64,000 nucleotides of DNA from Coprinus comatus (GCA_034638255.1 JAWPGT010000026.1:248001-312000), one strand, 5' to 3'; positions 46,058 to 59,100 are shown, counted from the stretch's first letter. The notes: generated by a model not told the origin, from the sequence alone. Numbers and translations are program-made.

Positions 46058-49000
46058 TCCAATTTTGCGATTTTTCGTGAAGTCCAAATCTGGGAACATA
46101 AATGATGTGATTATTGATGCATCATCATGAAATAACAACACATCATTAATGACATCAACCAAACAAATGAAACAAAAACAAAGTCAATAACACAAATTAA
46201 CTTTGACTTTTTGTGACCTTAGAATAGTGCTTGGGAAACTTAAAAACTTGGTTGGAAATATTGACTACCTTAGAGTTACTTTGAAAATATATATCTAAGT
46301 ATCAGTAAGTATACTAAGCTACCCAAGCTATACTGAGTACTACTAAGGACATGCTGGAAATGCTGATGTATCCAGTTGGCATCAAACCTCCACCTTTCTT
46401 GTATGTGATCGTGTAATCCAGAGTTCCTTTCAAATATCCAAGGATGTGCATAAGAGCACGCCAGTGAGCAGGTCCAGGTTCTTGTTGGAACCTCGCCATG
46501 TAGTTAACAGCGAATGAGATATCTGGTCTGGTACCACCTTGGATCCATAGCAACACTCCCAATACTTCTCTGTATGGTTTGTCCTTCATGTAGAGTTTGT
46601 CAGCATCATTTTTGGGAGAGTCGTCCATTGATAGCGAGATCCCATGAGGCAAAGGGGTAGATTTTGGGTTACAGTTGTCCATATTGAACTTCTTCAATGT
46701 CTGGAGTATGTAGTGTTTCTGAGATATGGATGTTGTACCATTCTTCCTATCTCTCTCTATTGCAATCCCTAACATTACACCTCCACTGGTAACATCCTTT
46801 ATCTCATAGCAGTCACCCATCTCCCCCTTCACCCTGTCTCTCTCCCCCTCATCTGAAGACATTCCCATCACATCATTGGTATAGGTACCAGTAACCATGT
46901 AGGCCTCCTCATTTACTCTGGAGTGCATGCACGGATCGGCAAGAGACTGATAGTATCCCAAACTCTCATACATCTTCCACAATGTATCCTGCCAGTCATG
47001 TCCAGCAGCCATGGTACCATATACTGACTTCTTTGCGCGCCAAACCAAACCATCATTGTTTCCGTAACCAGGGGCAGGGCGAACATAAGTGTAGTAGGGG
47101 TTATTGGTGTTGAGGTATGCAGCTACGAAATCAATCTGCCATAGTACAGCATCAAGTTCGGTAGCCATTGCCAGGAGGATCTGTAATGACTCTAAACGAA
47201 TGACCGAGGCATAGGATTCATCATAGTCAATGCCCTTCACCTGTTTGTAACCACGGAGGACCAAACGGGCCTTGTGTCGTCCATCCAACTTAACCGCATA
47301 TACCCACAATGTGTCAATTATGAGGGCGCCCTCAGGTGCTTTGACCAATTCAAAAACGTCCTTCTCCTTCATTACTGACATTTCCTTATCCATCGCATCC
47401 TTCCACAATTTTGGGTCTTGTTCCATCACCTCCTTGTATGATTTGGGAGCTGGTTTCTTCTCTGGTAGGACTTCCTCATCGGCTTCAGTCACAAAAGCGC
47501 CTTCACGGATCTTCCAAGATGGCATCTGTGGTCGGGATGTGCATTGCATGTCAAACTTTGGTGGTCTGGCAGGGATACGGATGGTAAGAGGATGAGAGGC
47601 TGAAATTTGAGTGGCACTGTCAGCCATGTGGAAACTTGAATCAGATGAGTCTGACTCATTTCCATCGATCACATCCTCAGAGCTGCTTAAGGTTTGACCT
47701 GTTTCTTCCTGCTGTTCAGTCTCTTTATGTTTCGGGTATAGTGGTAGATCAGTGTGACGATGGCGTGGAGTGACAGCAGTAGGCAGTCGAACAATACCAT
47801 TTGTTCCAAAAATATCTTGATCGACAGGTCTTGACGTAACTTCGTCAAGAATTTCTAAACTTCCTGACTCGCCTTCAACCATGAGAGTCCTGTTTCCAAT
47901 CCCTTCCTCAAACACTACATTCCTTGCCATCACTATTTGTTGCGATCCAGGATCATATAATCAGTATACGTCTGCACTGTGATAACCCACCATAATATAT
48001 TTGATGGCAACAGGATCGAGTTTCGAACCCACGGCCTCAGGTGCCACCTTGGCGTATGCGATACAGCTGAATGGTCGTAGGTGAGCCACACTTTGTCTTT
48101 GTCCAGTCCAGCATTCTGCAGGGATTTTACCAGGATTTCGGGAGGATGGGATGAAGTTTGATGTATAGACAACAGTCTGAGCAGCTTCAGCCCATAAGGA
48201 GTGTGGTAGGCCTGATTCGCTCAATAATCCCTGTGTGCCAGCAATGATTGTACATATTCCCCTTTCTGCTACTCCGTTTGTCTGGTGTGAATATGCTGCG
48301 CCCGTTTCCAGTATGATCCCTTCACTCTTCAGCCAGCTATCCCACACTTCATTTATCCACTCTCTCCCCAAATCTGCTCTTATCCTTTTCAGTTTCTTCC
48401 CTGTCTGTCTCTCCGCCTCAGTCACAAACTCACGAAAAGCTGCTAATGTCGTATTTGCAGATTTATCCTTCAAAAAGAATGCCCTCTTGTATGACGAAGC
48501 ACCATCTATTATCAACATCATGTAAACTGCTCCCCCTTTCAACACAACTCTGCTTCTTCCCCATAAATCAATATGTAATCATTCAAGTAATTCAGTTTCT
48601 GGTACCACAGTAGTGTCATAAGGTCTGGCGGTTTGCTTCGCTACTGTACAGTCTTCACATTTTCCCAGTAACTTCCTATCGCCTTTGATCAATAAACCAT
48701 CCACCAATTCTTTTGACTCCATCTCTCTTATTTTGTTTACATCAAAATGTGACATTCTTCTGTGCCAAGTTTCAAGGTCTGTCGCTTTGTCTATAGATGC
48801 CAATGCTGTTATGCTCATATTGTCTGTTTCCCCCTCTTTCACTATTGACAGGTCATCCATCATGTACATGCGATTTCGTCCTCTTCCCACCATTATCACA
48901 TCCCCGTCTTTCTCCTTGAACACCGCCTCACCTCCCCCAAATGTCACGAAATGTCCTGCATCATCAAAACGGCCAACTGATATCAAGTTTGCAGCTAGGT

Positions 49001-50427
49001 CAGGAGTGTGGAGGACATTTTCAAGAACGATTTTGATCCTCTTGTTTCCGACTTGGGAAGTCAGTTTTATAGAACCCTTTCCTACAATACTGAATCTTCC
49101 ATCCTCGTTTGCAGCTTGGCCTTGTCTTGGGGTGTTCAATGTTGAGTATGTAGTGAAATCATTTTTGTTTATGAAGCAATGGTCGGTCGCACCCAAATCG
49201 GCATAGAGGTTATGAGATGTATTTTGGTGAGTAGCAGGAACATCAGCGCTTGTAATCATAACAATTCTATTCTCATCATGATCTAGATTTTCCTCCTCTC
49301 TGTTTCGCCACACCATAGCCGCAAACGCAACAGTTTTCTCAACATCAGATGAAGATTTTGCTACTGCTGCCACTGGTGTTTGTTCAACAGGTAAATTCTT
49401 TCTCATCCCAAATCCCGGTGGAAATTGACCATCCTTTCCTCCCCCTTTCCAATAACAATCTTGGATTAGGTGTCCTCATCTCCCGCAGTTTGGATTGGTA
49501 CAGATTAATTTTCCTCGACCTTGGTTTTGACTTTGGTTTTGGCGATCCGATGAAGCTTGGAACGCTGTGGAGGAGGATAAGTTTTGTCCTTGACAATTCT
49601 TTCCGATCCGAGCCCAGTGTAATGAAAGCCTTGCGATGATATCATGTGAGGATTGACAGTCATAGAGGGTGGCAACAATGGGATCCCAGGAAGGTGGAAG
49701 TGAAGTAAGGAGAATAGTTCTGAAGTCTTGGTCGGTAATCGAAGCACCAACAGCATTAGCTGTTGACCATTTTGTTCGCATGTTTGAGATGTGTTTGTTG
49801 AAATCTTCACCATCTCTGTAGACTGTGGAGTTCAGATCGTGCTGCATGTTGATTCTCGTAAGATCATCTCTTCGATCATATATAGCATTCAAGGTTGACC
49901 AAGCTTCATGAGCATCTATCCCCGGATTTATACCAAGTCCAATTGGATTTTTGATATTGAAGTTTATGAGTGCCATCACCCATGCATTTCTCATCTTCCA
50001 TTCGCCTGGAGATGGGTTTAAGTCATCCCACTCAGTCGATTTTGGAGGATTAGGAGCTGTCTCAGTTGACGTGGGTGAGGTTTTTGTTTTGGGAGTGGAT
50101 TTGGCATCCGTGTCAAGTGATTTGAGTGGTAATAGGGTTGGTTTGGGTTTTGGTGTGGATGTGGGGATGGATGCTGTGGAAGTAGTGTTGGATGACATGC
50201 TGATTTCTGGATTTTGGATTGTCCTGTCCAGGTAGCCCATCGCTCCTTGTAAGTATGCCAGCATTGTGATGTTATTTTTCTAGACAATCTAGTTCATTCC
50301 GTCAAACTTCTCGTTATCGGGTAGGATTGTTAGGGAGTGGTTTGACATTTTTGGAAAGTAGTCTGAGTGTTTGTATTCTTGTTGTCTTATAGTTGCAGTG
50401 TGTTCTTTTATAAGGTAAAGACACGCT

Positions 50428-50441
50428 CGGGGCCCATAACC
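50428..50441 (-). promoter_or_regulatory. Copia-1 primer-binding site (half-tRNA iMet type)
   Basis: Minus strand GGTTATGGGCCCCG directly after the LTR end TTTCA. It is complementary to the initiator-tRNA anticodon stem-loop GGGCCCATAACC and not to a tRNA 3' end, as in Drosophila copia. Confidence 0.75.
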
Positions 50442-50517
50442 TGAAAGAATATGCTCAGCGTTAGAAAGTAAACAACCACTGAATTTGATTTGTCCTAACC
50501 TGAAAGAATACGCTACG
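50442..50517 (-). repeat. 5' LTR remnant of copia-1
   Basis: 50442-50478 matches the 3' LTR (gctcagcgttagaaagtaaac). Beyond this it diverges, and at 50501-50514 the LTR-edge motif TGAAAGAATACGCT occurs again. Gypsy-1 begins at 50518. Confidence 0.55.
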
Positions 50518-50882
50518 TGTAAGGGCGACTCACATCAGCGACGAATGGCCCAACAACTAGCGAGGAATCCAAAGTTATATTTGATCGGAAACATATTACA
50601 GAACAGATACAACATACCTAGTGAGGAATCCAAAGAGAAAGAGTTGGGGATTCACTCGCATAGGCTATGCACAATATATACTACTATACAAACAGAGACG
50701 TCAGCTATTGTCCAGAGGGATGTCGTAACATGGACAATGGGAACAATGGGGGACGAGTCACGTGAGGGGGCAAGTCGTGAAAGCGTGAAGTCAGGAGGTG
50801 TTCCGATGGAAGTCGGAACATTGGAGGATCGGTCGGTAGTCGGTGTGTCGGTGTAAGGGTCGGTGAGGAAGGTCCCCTTACA
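50518..50882 (-). repeat. 3' LTR of gypsy-1 (365 bp)
   Basis: TGTAAGGGCGAC..CCCTTACA on the plus strand, ends TG..CA, next to a purine tract. Contains about 61 bp lacking in the 5' LTR, bounded by gaggaatccaaag repeats. Confidence 0.85.
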
Positions 50883-50900
50883 TCTACCCCCCCCTTCTAG
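50883..50900 (-). promoter_or_regulatory. Polypurine tract of gypsy-1
   Basis: Minus strand AGAAGGGGGGGGTAGA immediately before the LTR. Confidence 0.75.
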
Positions 50901-53400
50901 GGTGCAGTGTCCCGATGTACCTGTGAACTGAGTGCGAGGTCGGAAAGGAATGGAGTCGAAGGCCATGGAATGGATAAGTCGAGGTGCAGTGGGGTTCTTG
51001 CAATAGAACTTGGCAATTTTTTTGGGGGTGTGGACGTTGGCTGCGAGTTCCCAAGAGTTCTCTTCCATGCTGAAGTCTTGCCACTTGATCAGAAATCTGA
51101 GTTTACCTCGTTGCACTTTACTGTCTAATATTTCTTCTACTTCCCATTCCTCTTTGTTGTCCACCAGTATTGGCATCGGTATTTTTGTTGGCTTCCGACC
51201 AGGGATTGGGTCTTTGGGAGCTGGAGTGAGTTTAACCACATTGAACACCGGGTGCAGGCGAGACAACCTTCAGGGAAGCTTGAGCCGATATGCCCCAGGC
51301 CCAACCTTGCGGTCGACAGCGAAAGGACCTAACTGTGTGTGCTCAAACTTCTTTGAGGGCCGACTCGTTGCGATGTCCGATGTGTCAAGGTAAACCATGT
51401 CACCCATCTTGAGCTCTGGGGCAGGGGTCCGACGTCGATCATAGTACTTTGCCATATCATCCTTTGCCTTCACCAGTGTCGACTTTGCTTCTTCTAGTGC
51501 CGACTCCATCCGGGTTTTGAACTCATTGACTGTTTCGAGTCGGGAGGGGTGTTGTTGGGGTTCGAAGCCCATGCGAGGGTCGTGGCTGGTGTCTAACATG
51601 AAGGGTGATTGGTGGGTTGCAGCATGAACATGATTGTTGTGTTGGAACTTGGCGAGTGGGAGAAGGTCATACCAATTGTTCTGTCTTTGGTTAACAAAGA
51701 CTCGGATGTACTGGTCAAGTTCTTGGTTAACTCGTTCGGTTTGACCATCGGCTTGCAGGTGCCAAGCTGTAGTCGCAGTGACCTTGATGCCTAAGAGTCA
51801 GTACAACTCGCAGGTGAATTCTGACACAAACTGCGGGCCTCGGTCAGAGACAACACATTGAGGTAGGCCGTGGAGCTTCCAGATGTTGTGGAGGAAGAGT
51901 CAGGCGACACCTTCGGCAGTGCAAGTCGTGTGGGTTGGCAGGAAATGAACTCGTTTCAATACCGAATCGATGACCATGAGTACCACATCATAACCATTGG
52001 ACTCTGGGAGTTCAACAACAAAGTCGATGCTGATAGTGTCCCAGCGGGCATCGGGGATGGGGAGTGGGTGAAGTTCGCTGACTGGTCGGTGTCAGTGGGG
52101 CTTTGTCCATAAGCACAAGTCACAAGTAGAGATGTACTGACCGATGTAACAAGACATAGAAGGCCACCAGTAGTTCCGACCCACAAGTTCGAGGGTCTTC
52201 CAGCATCCTGCATGTCTGCCGACTTTGGAATCATGGTGTTGGGCCACAATGTGACGTCTAAGGTCGGGGATGTTAGGGATGTAGATTTTACCTCGATGAA
52301 GTAGCAACCCATTATCCTCTGACCATTCGGAACTCTTAACTGATTTTGACTTTGACAACTTCAACTCCCGCGCTGCCTTCGCCACTGCCTCCTCTTGTTC
52401 ACCATCCCGATTACCATGTCTGATCTCTTGCAACACATCCTGCTCTTCTCCAACCAAAACAACACCTTCAAGGGCTCGAACAGCAAATAGCGATGGAGGG
52501 AGGAGGGTGAGGTTGTCATTATTGTCCTTGCCAGTTCCGTGGTCGGCCCGTTGGGAGAGTGCATTGGGTTTGCCCATAGATCGGCCTGGTCGGTGATGAA
52601 GTGAGAAGTTGAACTGGGAGAGGTAGAGGGACCAGTGGGCTTGTCGGCGGTTGAGTTTCTTTGCAGTCATGAAGTACTCGAGGTTCTTGTGGTCAGTCCA
52701 GATTTCTACTTTATGCTCACTGCCCTCCAGGAAGTGCCTCCACTCTTTGAGTGATCGGATGATAGCCAACATCTCTTTGTCATGGATCTCATAATTGTGT
52801 TCGACTGGTGACAGCGATTTTGAGTAGAATGCAATGGGGTGCCACTTGTTGTCTTCCGATGCAAGCTGCGACAAGACAGCTCCAGTTGCAAAGTCAGAGC
52901 TGTCGGCCTCTACTTGGTAAGGTGCGGTGTCGTTGGGAGAAGACAAGATCGGTGCTGATGTAATGGCTGTCTTCAGAGCATCGAAGGCTTCCTGCTGTTC
53001 AGTACCCCAGTTCCAAGGTGTACTGGACTTGGTTAGATCAAAGAGCGGCCGACCGATGTGTGAAAAATCCCGAATAAAACATCGGTAGAAATTGGCAAAC
53101 CCAAGGAAAGACTGAACTTCTGTCTTGTTTTTCGGAATCGGCCAGTCACGAACTCCTGCAACCTTCACTGGATCCATCTCTACACAGTTCTCTGAAATGA
53201 TCAGCCCCAAGTATTCTATCTTCTGCTTCTTGAACTCACATTTTTCAGGTCGGAGGTACAGCTTGTGTTCCTTGAGTACCTCCATCACATGTCGGATTGC
53301 CTTCCGATGTTCCTCCAGGGTTTTCGAAAAGATCAGGATGTCGTCGAGGTAGATGATGACAATTCCTTCCATGATAAGGTCATGGAAGATGTCATTCATC

Positions 53401-53747
53401 TGTCAGGAATGCTCTAGACAGTCCCCAAGGTCAGTACTTATTATTGGTTGAGGTTAGAAGAGTTGTGGCTGGATACTCTGTTTGGAGTTTTGGACTTGTA
53501 GATTATTTCCGCTTTCTGTGACATCACAATGTCACATCACACGTTACTGAAGCGTCCTGCAGACACATGAAGACTCTCTAGTCTAATACAAGTGTCTGCA
53601 GGTGAGTAATTAAGAAGTTATTGTATGTTCTAGTCTAATACAAGTGTCTGCAGTGTTTGTGTTATATCTCAGTCATTTCTTAACCGTTTCCTTCCATTCC
53701 TTCGTCATCGTGCTCGCCTCGTCGTCCTCTACGATCCTGCGCTTACA
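53401..53747 (+). repeat. Solo LTR of the copia-2 family inside gypsy-1 RT
   Basis: TGTCAGGAATGC..GCGCTTACA in the orientation opposite to copia-2, flanked by the 5-bp duplication TCATC (53396-53400 and 53748-53752). It cuts RT between the TNSPATFQTVM motif and NDIFHDL. Confidence 0.9.
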
Positions 53748-55694
53748 TCATCACTGTCTGGAAGGTCGCCGGGCTGTTAGTCATGCCGAAAAACATCACC
53801 AGAGGTTCGAAGAGCCCCCAATTCGTTCGGAAGGTGGCCTTCCACTCATCGCCAGGCTTGATACGGATGTTGTTGAAGCCCCATCGGATGTCAAGTTTGG
53901 TGAAGTATTTTGTGCCCCACAGTTTCGACACAATTTCAGAGATGAGTGGGATGGGGTACTTGTTTTTCACTGTGATGGCATTGAGGTTCCGATAGTCTTG
54001 TACCAACCGAAGCGAACCGTCCTTCTTTTTAATGAAAAAAACGGGGGCTGCCATTGGCAACTTTGAGGGGCGAATCCTTCCTGAAGCAAGGTTCTCTTGG
54101 AGGAACTCGTCAAGTGCGGCTTGTTCTTTTGGTGAAATCGGGTAGACCTTGGTGGTTTTGGCAGTTTTACCAGGGACAAGTTTGACAGCGTGATCCCAAG
54201 GCCGATTTTCGGGGAGCTCTTGGAAAGCAGCCTCAGAGAAAACAGTTTCGAAGTCGTGTAGGTAGTTGGGAATATGAGCCTTGAAACCAAGGTTGGCAGT
54301 CGCGGTATTCTTCTGATGCACTTCGGCAAGTTGTTGCGATAGGGTACCAGTGGCTGAAATCTGTTCTGAAACTGAGAGAACCAATGAGCAAGGGATGGCA
54401 GCGAAAGTCCGATCTCCTTCCTCCAATTCTGACCAACTAACTCCTTCTTCCGACTCTTCATCCTCTTCTTCATTCACCTCTTCCACAAGCACTGGAAAAG
54501 GCCCTGAAGTGCAGACCCTTAGTACCTTCTCTTGGAACTTCTTCTCCTCCTTGTATTCCTGTCAGCAACCTTTGCAAGTCCTCGGGCACCTTGACATTTT
54601 GACTTCCTTTGTTACCCAATCGACTTCAGGGTTGTGTGCACAGAGCCAAGTATAGCCAAGTATAACAGACTCCTTTCTGAGGCTGGTGACAGCGAAGACT
54701 GCATGTTTGGAATGGTTCTTGTATTGGAGAACCATATCGACAACTTCGGCGATTTCTCCAGCTTTGTTCGGGGTGCCATCAACATTGAAGACAGGGATTG
54801 GGTGTGATAGGGGGCGGGTGGTGAGCTTATGTTGATGAGCAAAGTCCCGATCAATAAAGATACCAGTGGCACCAGAGTCCACGAGTGCTTCCAATGAAAA
54901 TCTAACTCTGGTGTCAGTGGTTTCAAGGTCGATCGGCAGTTTCAGGGTGTTGGTGGGGGCAGTGGATGAAATGACATACCAGGTCAGGAGGTAACAACGT
55001 TCCCAGTGAGGTCGGCGGGGTTTGGACATGGCTATAGGTTTGGGTGTAGGTGGGGAAATAGTAGTTTCATTTATTTCTTCTACAGGTAGTACAGCAAACC
55101 TATTAACACTAGACAATCAGGGCGTGGCCTCCACCAATTGAGTTACCGAAAATCCTGCGTATCTATTTCCACCGACCCTTCTGACTGCCTTCTGATATTG
55201 GCAACATCTTTCTCTGCCAACAGGTTCATCAGCAACTCATCCTTCTCCTCCAGGGTCATGAGCCGGACATCAAAGCATCAGGGGCACTCTGCCTTGATGT
55301 GTCCAGGCTGCTTACATCGGTGGCAGGTAGAAGGAGTCAGGTTACAAAGTTTGGACGTGTCAATGTCCATCGGAGTTGGGTTCCCAGGCGTTGGCATTAT
55401 GTGGGTGAATGTCAGTAGGGGAATCAGGGGAGTTGGATGAGGCGGGGGTTTTGGGAAGGAGTGAAAAACAGGTCTGGGAGCTGGTGGTGGTACCAGGTGA
55501 TGATTTGCCTTGAATGCAGCATTGGCAAGTCAGGAAGCTTCAAAGTGGGTGGCTGCACGATACCAGCCATCGGGATCGGAGTCGGAGGGTCGGCCCAAGG
55601 TCATAGTGGCAATGGAGTTGGCCAAGTTGGTGCGAAGACCTCGACGAAACTTGATGACAGTGACCTTCCGGTCGGTGTACCCAGATGCTGAAAT

Positions 55695-56042
55695 TGTAAG
55701 CGCAGGATCGTAGAGGACGACGAGACGAGCACGATGACGAAGGAATGGAGGGAAACCAATAAGAAATGACTGAGATAAAACACAAACACTGCAGACACTT
55801 GTATTAGACTGGAGAGATACAATAACTTCTTAACTACTCACCTGCAGACACTTGTATTAGACTAGAGAGTCTTCATGTGTCTGCAGGACGCTTCAGTAAC
55901 GTGTGACGTGACATTGTGATGTCACAGAAAGCGGAAACAATCTACAAGTCCAGAACTCTAAAGAGAATATCCAACCACAACTCTTCTAACCTCAACCAAC
56001 AATAAGTACTGACCTTGGGGACTGTCTAGAGCATTCCTGACA
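55695..56042 (-). repeat. 3' LTR of copia-2
   Basis: Ends TG..CA. Contains CTGCAGACACTTGTATTAGACT twice, about 60 bp apart. Confidence 0.95.
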
Positions 56043-56053
56043 TACCCCCTTGA
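56043..56053 (-). promoter_or_regulatory. Polypurine tract of copia-2
   Basis: Minus strand CAAGGGGGTA directly before the LTR. Confidence 0.75.
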
Positions 56054-56131
56054 TCTAGCCAGTCCAGACAAAGGAAGGAAATAAATGGAAAAGAAAAGAG
56101 TGAAGTGATAAAAGAAAAGGAAGAGAAGGAA

Positions 56132-59100
56132 TTATGATGAAAGTCCAAGAAGAGGAACAAAGTGAGAGACTGCCTTTGGTTCAACAGCCTTGGTGAAGAT
56201 GTCAGCCAGTTGTTCAGAGGTAGAAACGAAGAGAGGGGAAATGACTTTGTTTTGAACAGCATCACGGAGCCAGAAATAACACAAATCCAATTGCTTCATA
56301 CGACCATGGTGTTCAGGATTCTTAGCAACAGTAATAGCGGATTGGTTGTCGATGTTAAGAATGGAGGGGAAAGTGAAGGAATAACCGAACTCGGATAGAA
56401 TGTTGCGCATCCACATAATCTCCTTTCCGCCTTCAACAGCCGCAACGTACTCAGCTTCAGTGGAGGAGAGAGTGACTAAACTCTGACGTTTTGAAGACCA
56501 ACCAACAGCCGCACCACATACCAAAGTCACATAACCACCCGTAGCCCTTCCAGTCTCTTGACACGAACCATGAGAAGCATCAGAATATGTGATGAAGAGA
56601 TCCTCGGTAGCCATGTCACCTTTGTAGACCAGTTTATAGTCCATTGTACCCTTGAGATAGCGGAAGAGATGTTTGACAGCGGCCCAATGTTGAGGACCAG
56701 GATTGTGATTGAATCTCCCAAGGTAAGAAACAGCGAAGGCAATGTCAGGACGAGTCATGGTGGCCAGATATTGAAGAGCGCCAACAGCGCTGAGGTAGGG
56801 AACATCTTTCATGAGGAGTTTGTCATCTTCAGTGACAGTGACAGTGGAGAGATTGAGTCCAGGAGTGAGAGGGGTCTTCACAGGTCGACAGTCAGACATC
56901 TGGAAGCGTTCGAGGAGTTCCTTGACATATTTCTTTTGTGAAAGTGAAATGGAGCGATGAGAGGGGTCTTGATCAACCTTAACAGCCAATAACCAGGAGG
57001 TAGAGCCGAGATCTCGAAGTTTGAAGTGAGTAGAGAGCTCTTTGATCGTATCATCCATGGCCTTGTCATCCTTCGAAGCAAGAGTAATATCGTCAATGAA
57101 AATGGGAACAATAACCTTGACTGGACCTTTAGAGTAGATGTAGATAGAGCTGTCAGATTGGAGTCGAATGTAACCAAGTGAAATGAAGACCGAGTGAAGT
57201 TTCTTGTTCCATTGTCGAGCTGCTTGTTTGAGTCCGTAAAGTGATTTTCGAAGCCTAAAAACCATGTTTGAGTCACCAAAATGATAACCTTCAGGTTGAC
57301 GCATATAGATCTCTTCTTCCAGGTCACCATAAGTAAAGGCGGAGGAGATGTCGATAGAGCGTAACTTGTAACCTTCTTTGGCAGCAAGGGCGACAATGAG
57401 GCGGAGGGAAGCGGGACGGAATGTTGGAGCAAAGACTTCAGTATAATCATATCCAGGACGTTGAGCGTAACCTTTAGCAACAAGACGAGCTTTATACCGT
57501 TCGATGGAACCATCAGGATTGTCCTTAATCTTGTAAACCCAACCAGACTTGATAGCTTTCTCACCACGGGGTAAAGGAATAAGTTCCCAAGTACCATTCG
57601 CCTCGAGTGTAGAGTACTCCTTGTCCATCGCCTCTTTCCACAAATGTGAATCAGGGGAATTCATCGCAGCTTTGAATGATCCTGGATGACCGGATGACAC
57701 GTTACCAGCAAACTCAACTTCCTTAAAACCATTCTTCTCATCAGATACCGAAAACGCGAAATCTTCGTCACTATCCTCAGCTTCAGAGTCAAAATAGAGC
57801 TTTTGTTGTCGGAGATTCTCTCGAACTTTCCAAGAAGGTTGTCGAATTCGAGAGCCTCGTCTACGGGATGGTGGTTGAGCAGAAGGTGGTTGACGATGAG
57901 GAGGAGTAGAAGGAGGAGGAGGAGGTGTAGCTGGTTGAATGCGAGGTGTTGGAGGTGGAGAGAGTTTTGGTGAGTGAGGTGGGGATGGTGAAGGTGAAGG
58001 TGAAGGTGGGACAGGTGCCGGAAGATGAATAGGAGCAGCAGGAACTAGAGGTGGAAGTGAAGTGGAATGCTCTACAATACCCCCCTCATCTTCGGGAAGT
58101 GGAACACCTGAGATCGTTGGCGAAGTTGGAGTAGATGATGAAGAGGAAGATGGTATAGAGGATAGGGAGAAGTCAGGAACATTGTTCGTCTTCCCTTTTG
58201 AAAGACCCGGAAAGTAGCGTTCGTCAAAATGAGCGGTTTCGGAGATGATCACCTTTCGAGTTGTTGGATTATAAAACTTCCAACCTTTGTAACCAGGTTC
58301 GTAACCCAAGAAAATACACTTCTCCATATGAGGTTCAAGAGATGTACGCTTATCCTTTTGTATGAAAACATAGGCAGTACATCCCCAGACTCGAAGGTGA
58401 GAGACGTCAGGTTTACGCTTGTAGAAGGCCTCAAATGGTGTGGTGTGAGGAAGTGGGGAAGTAGGAAGGTGATTCCAGACATGAACCATAGAGGCAATAC
58501 ATTCGCCCCAGAAAGAAGGAGGAAGACCAGATTCCGAGAGCATGGTGGTGATACGTTCACCCATTGTTCGATTTGCACGTTCAGCGAGACCATTTTGCTG
58601 AGGACGATTACGGGTAGAGTGCCTACGTTCAATACCACACCCCATAGTGAAGGAGCAAAAGGCATTGGACATGTATTCACCTCCCTTATCATCTTGAAGC
58701 GCCTTGATCTTCATCCCGAGTTGGTTCTCTACCCATGCTTTGTAGCGTTTGAATGCTTCGAAAGCTTCAGACTTGGCCTTGAGTAATATAACAGACCGAA
58801 ATCGAGTAGCATCATCAATGAAGGTAATCCAATATTTGTAACCTTGAGCAGTAGGTGTAGGAAGAGGACCATGGAGATCAGAATGAATGAGTTCGAGTGG
58901 AGATCGAGTATGGTGGGTGGAGGGAGGGAATGAAGTCGAGTGCATCTTTCCAGCAAGGCAAGGTTCACAAATTGGGTCAGGGAGTGAATCAGAATCAAGA
59001 GAAATACCAGTAACCAGGTCTTGAGCAATCATCTTCTTCACATCTGAGTAATTGTGGTGAATAAAACGTCTGTGCCAGAGGGAGAGGTCAAGAGGGAGTG

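Larger units (their letters stand above)
44361..46368. mobile_element. 2,008-bp terminal-inverted-repeat element inserted in copia-1
   Basis: Splits copia-1 between RT and RNase H. Ends: CATCAGCA at 44361 and TGCTGATG at 46361-46368, perfect over 8 bp, with a second matching block (GCAT, then C-T-T-x-G) within the first 26 bases. Flanked by TA at 44359-44360 and 46369-46370. Removing the element and one TA restores the frame (..MPTGY then VDADFAG), which fixes both borders. No transposase is encoded. Subterminal CTTGG/CTTAG motifs recur at both ends. Inside is the exon-like array at 44847-45910 and two perfect palindromes near the right end. Confidence 0.85.
43905..50348 (-). pseudogene. Copia-1 gag-pol polyprotein with in-frame stops
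   Basis: Starts at ATG 50348. Stops: TAG 50289-50291 and 50280-50282 (both at expected Trp), TGA 49476-49478 (inside the zinc knuckle CTNPNCGR..GHLIQDC), TGA 48579-48581 and TGA 47961-47963 (both at expected Arg). Recognisable parts: gag about 50260-49480; protease (DLGATDHC) about 49180; integrase HHCC (HRRMSHF..CEDC) about 48770-48640 and catalytic region 48560-47960; RT from about 47420, where the usual Tyr-x-Asp-Asp box reads YTND (codon 46875-46877); RNase H (DADFAGD, STTEAEY, YADNNPA) 44360-43905. All lesions are single-base transitions in one frame, so it decayed without indels. Not functional. Confidence 0.85.
43585..50517 (-). mobile_element. Ty1/copia retrotransposon copia-1, decayed and interrupted
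   Basis: Order on the minus strand: LTR remnant (50517-50442), primer-binding site (50441-50428), gag, protease, integrase, reverse transcriptase (to 46369), foreign element (44361-46368), RNase H (44360-43905), polypurine tract (43880-43890) and 3' LTR (43879 down to 43585 or 43692). The edges of the LTRs are uncertain. Gag-pol is one continuous frame apart from stops. Confidence 0.8.
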
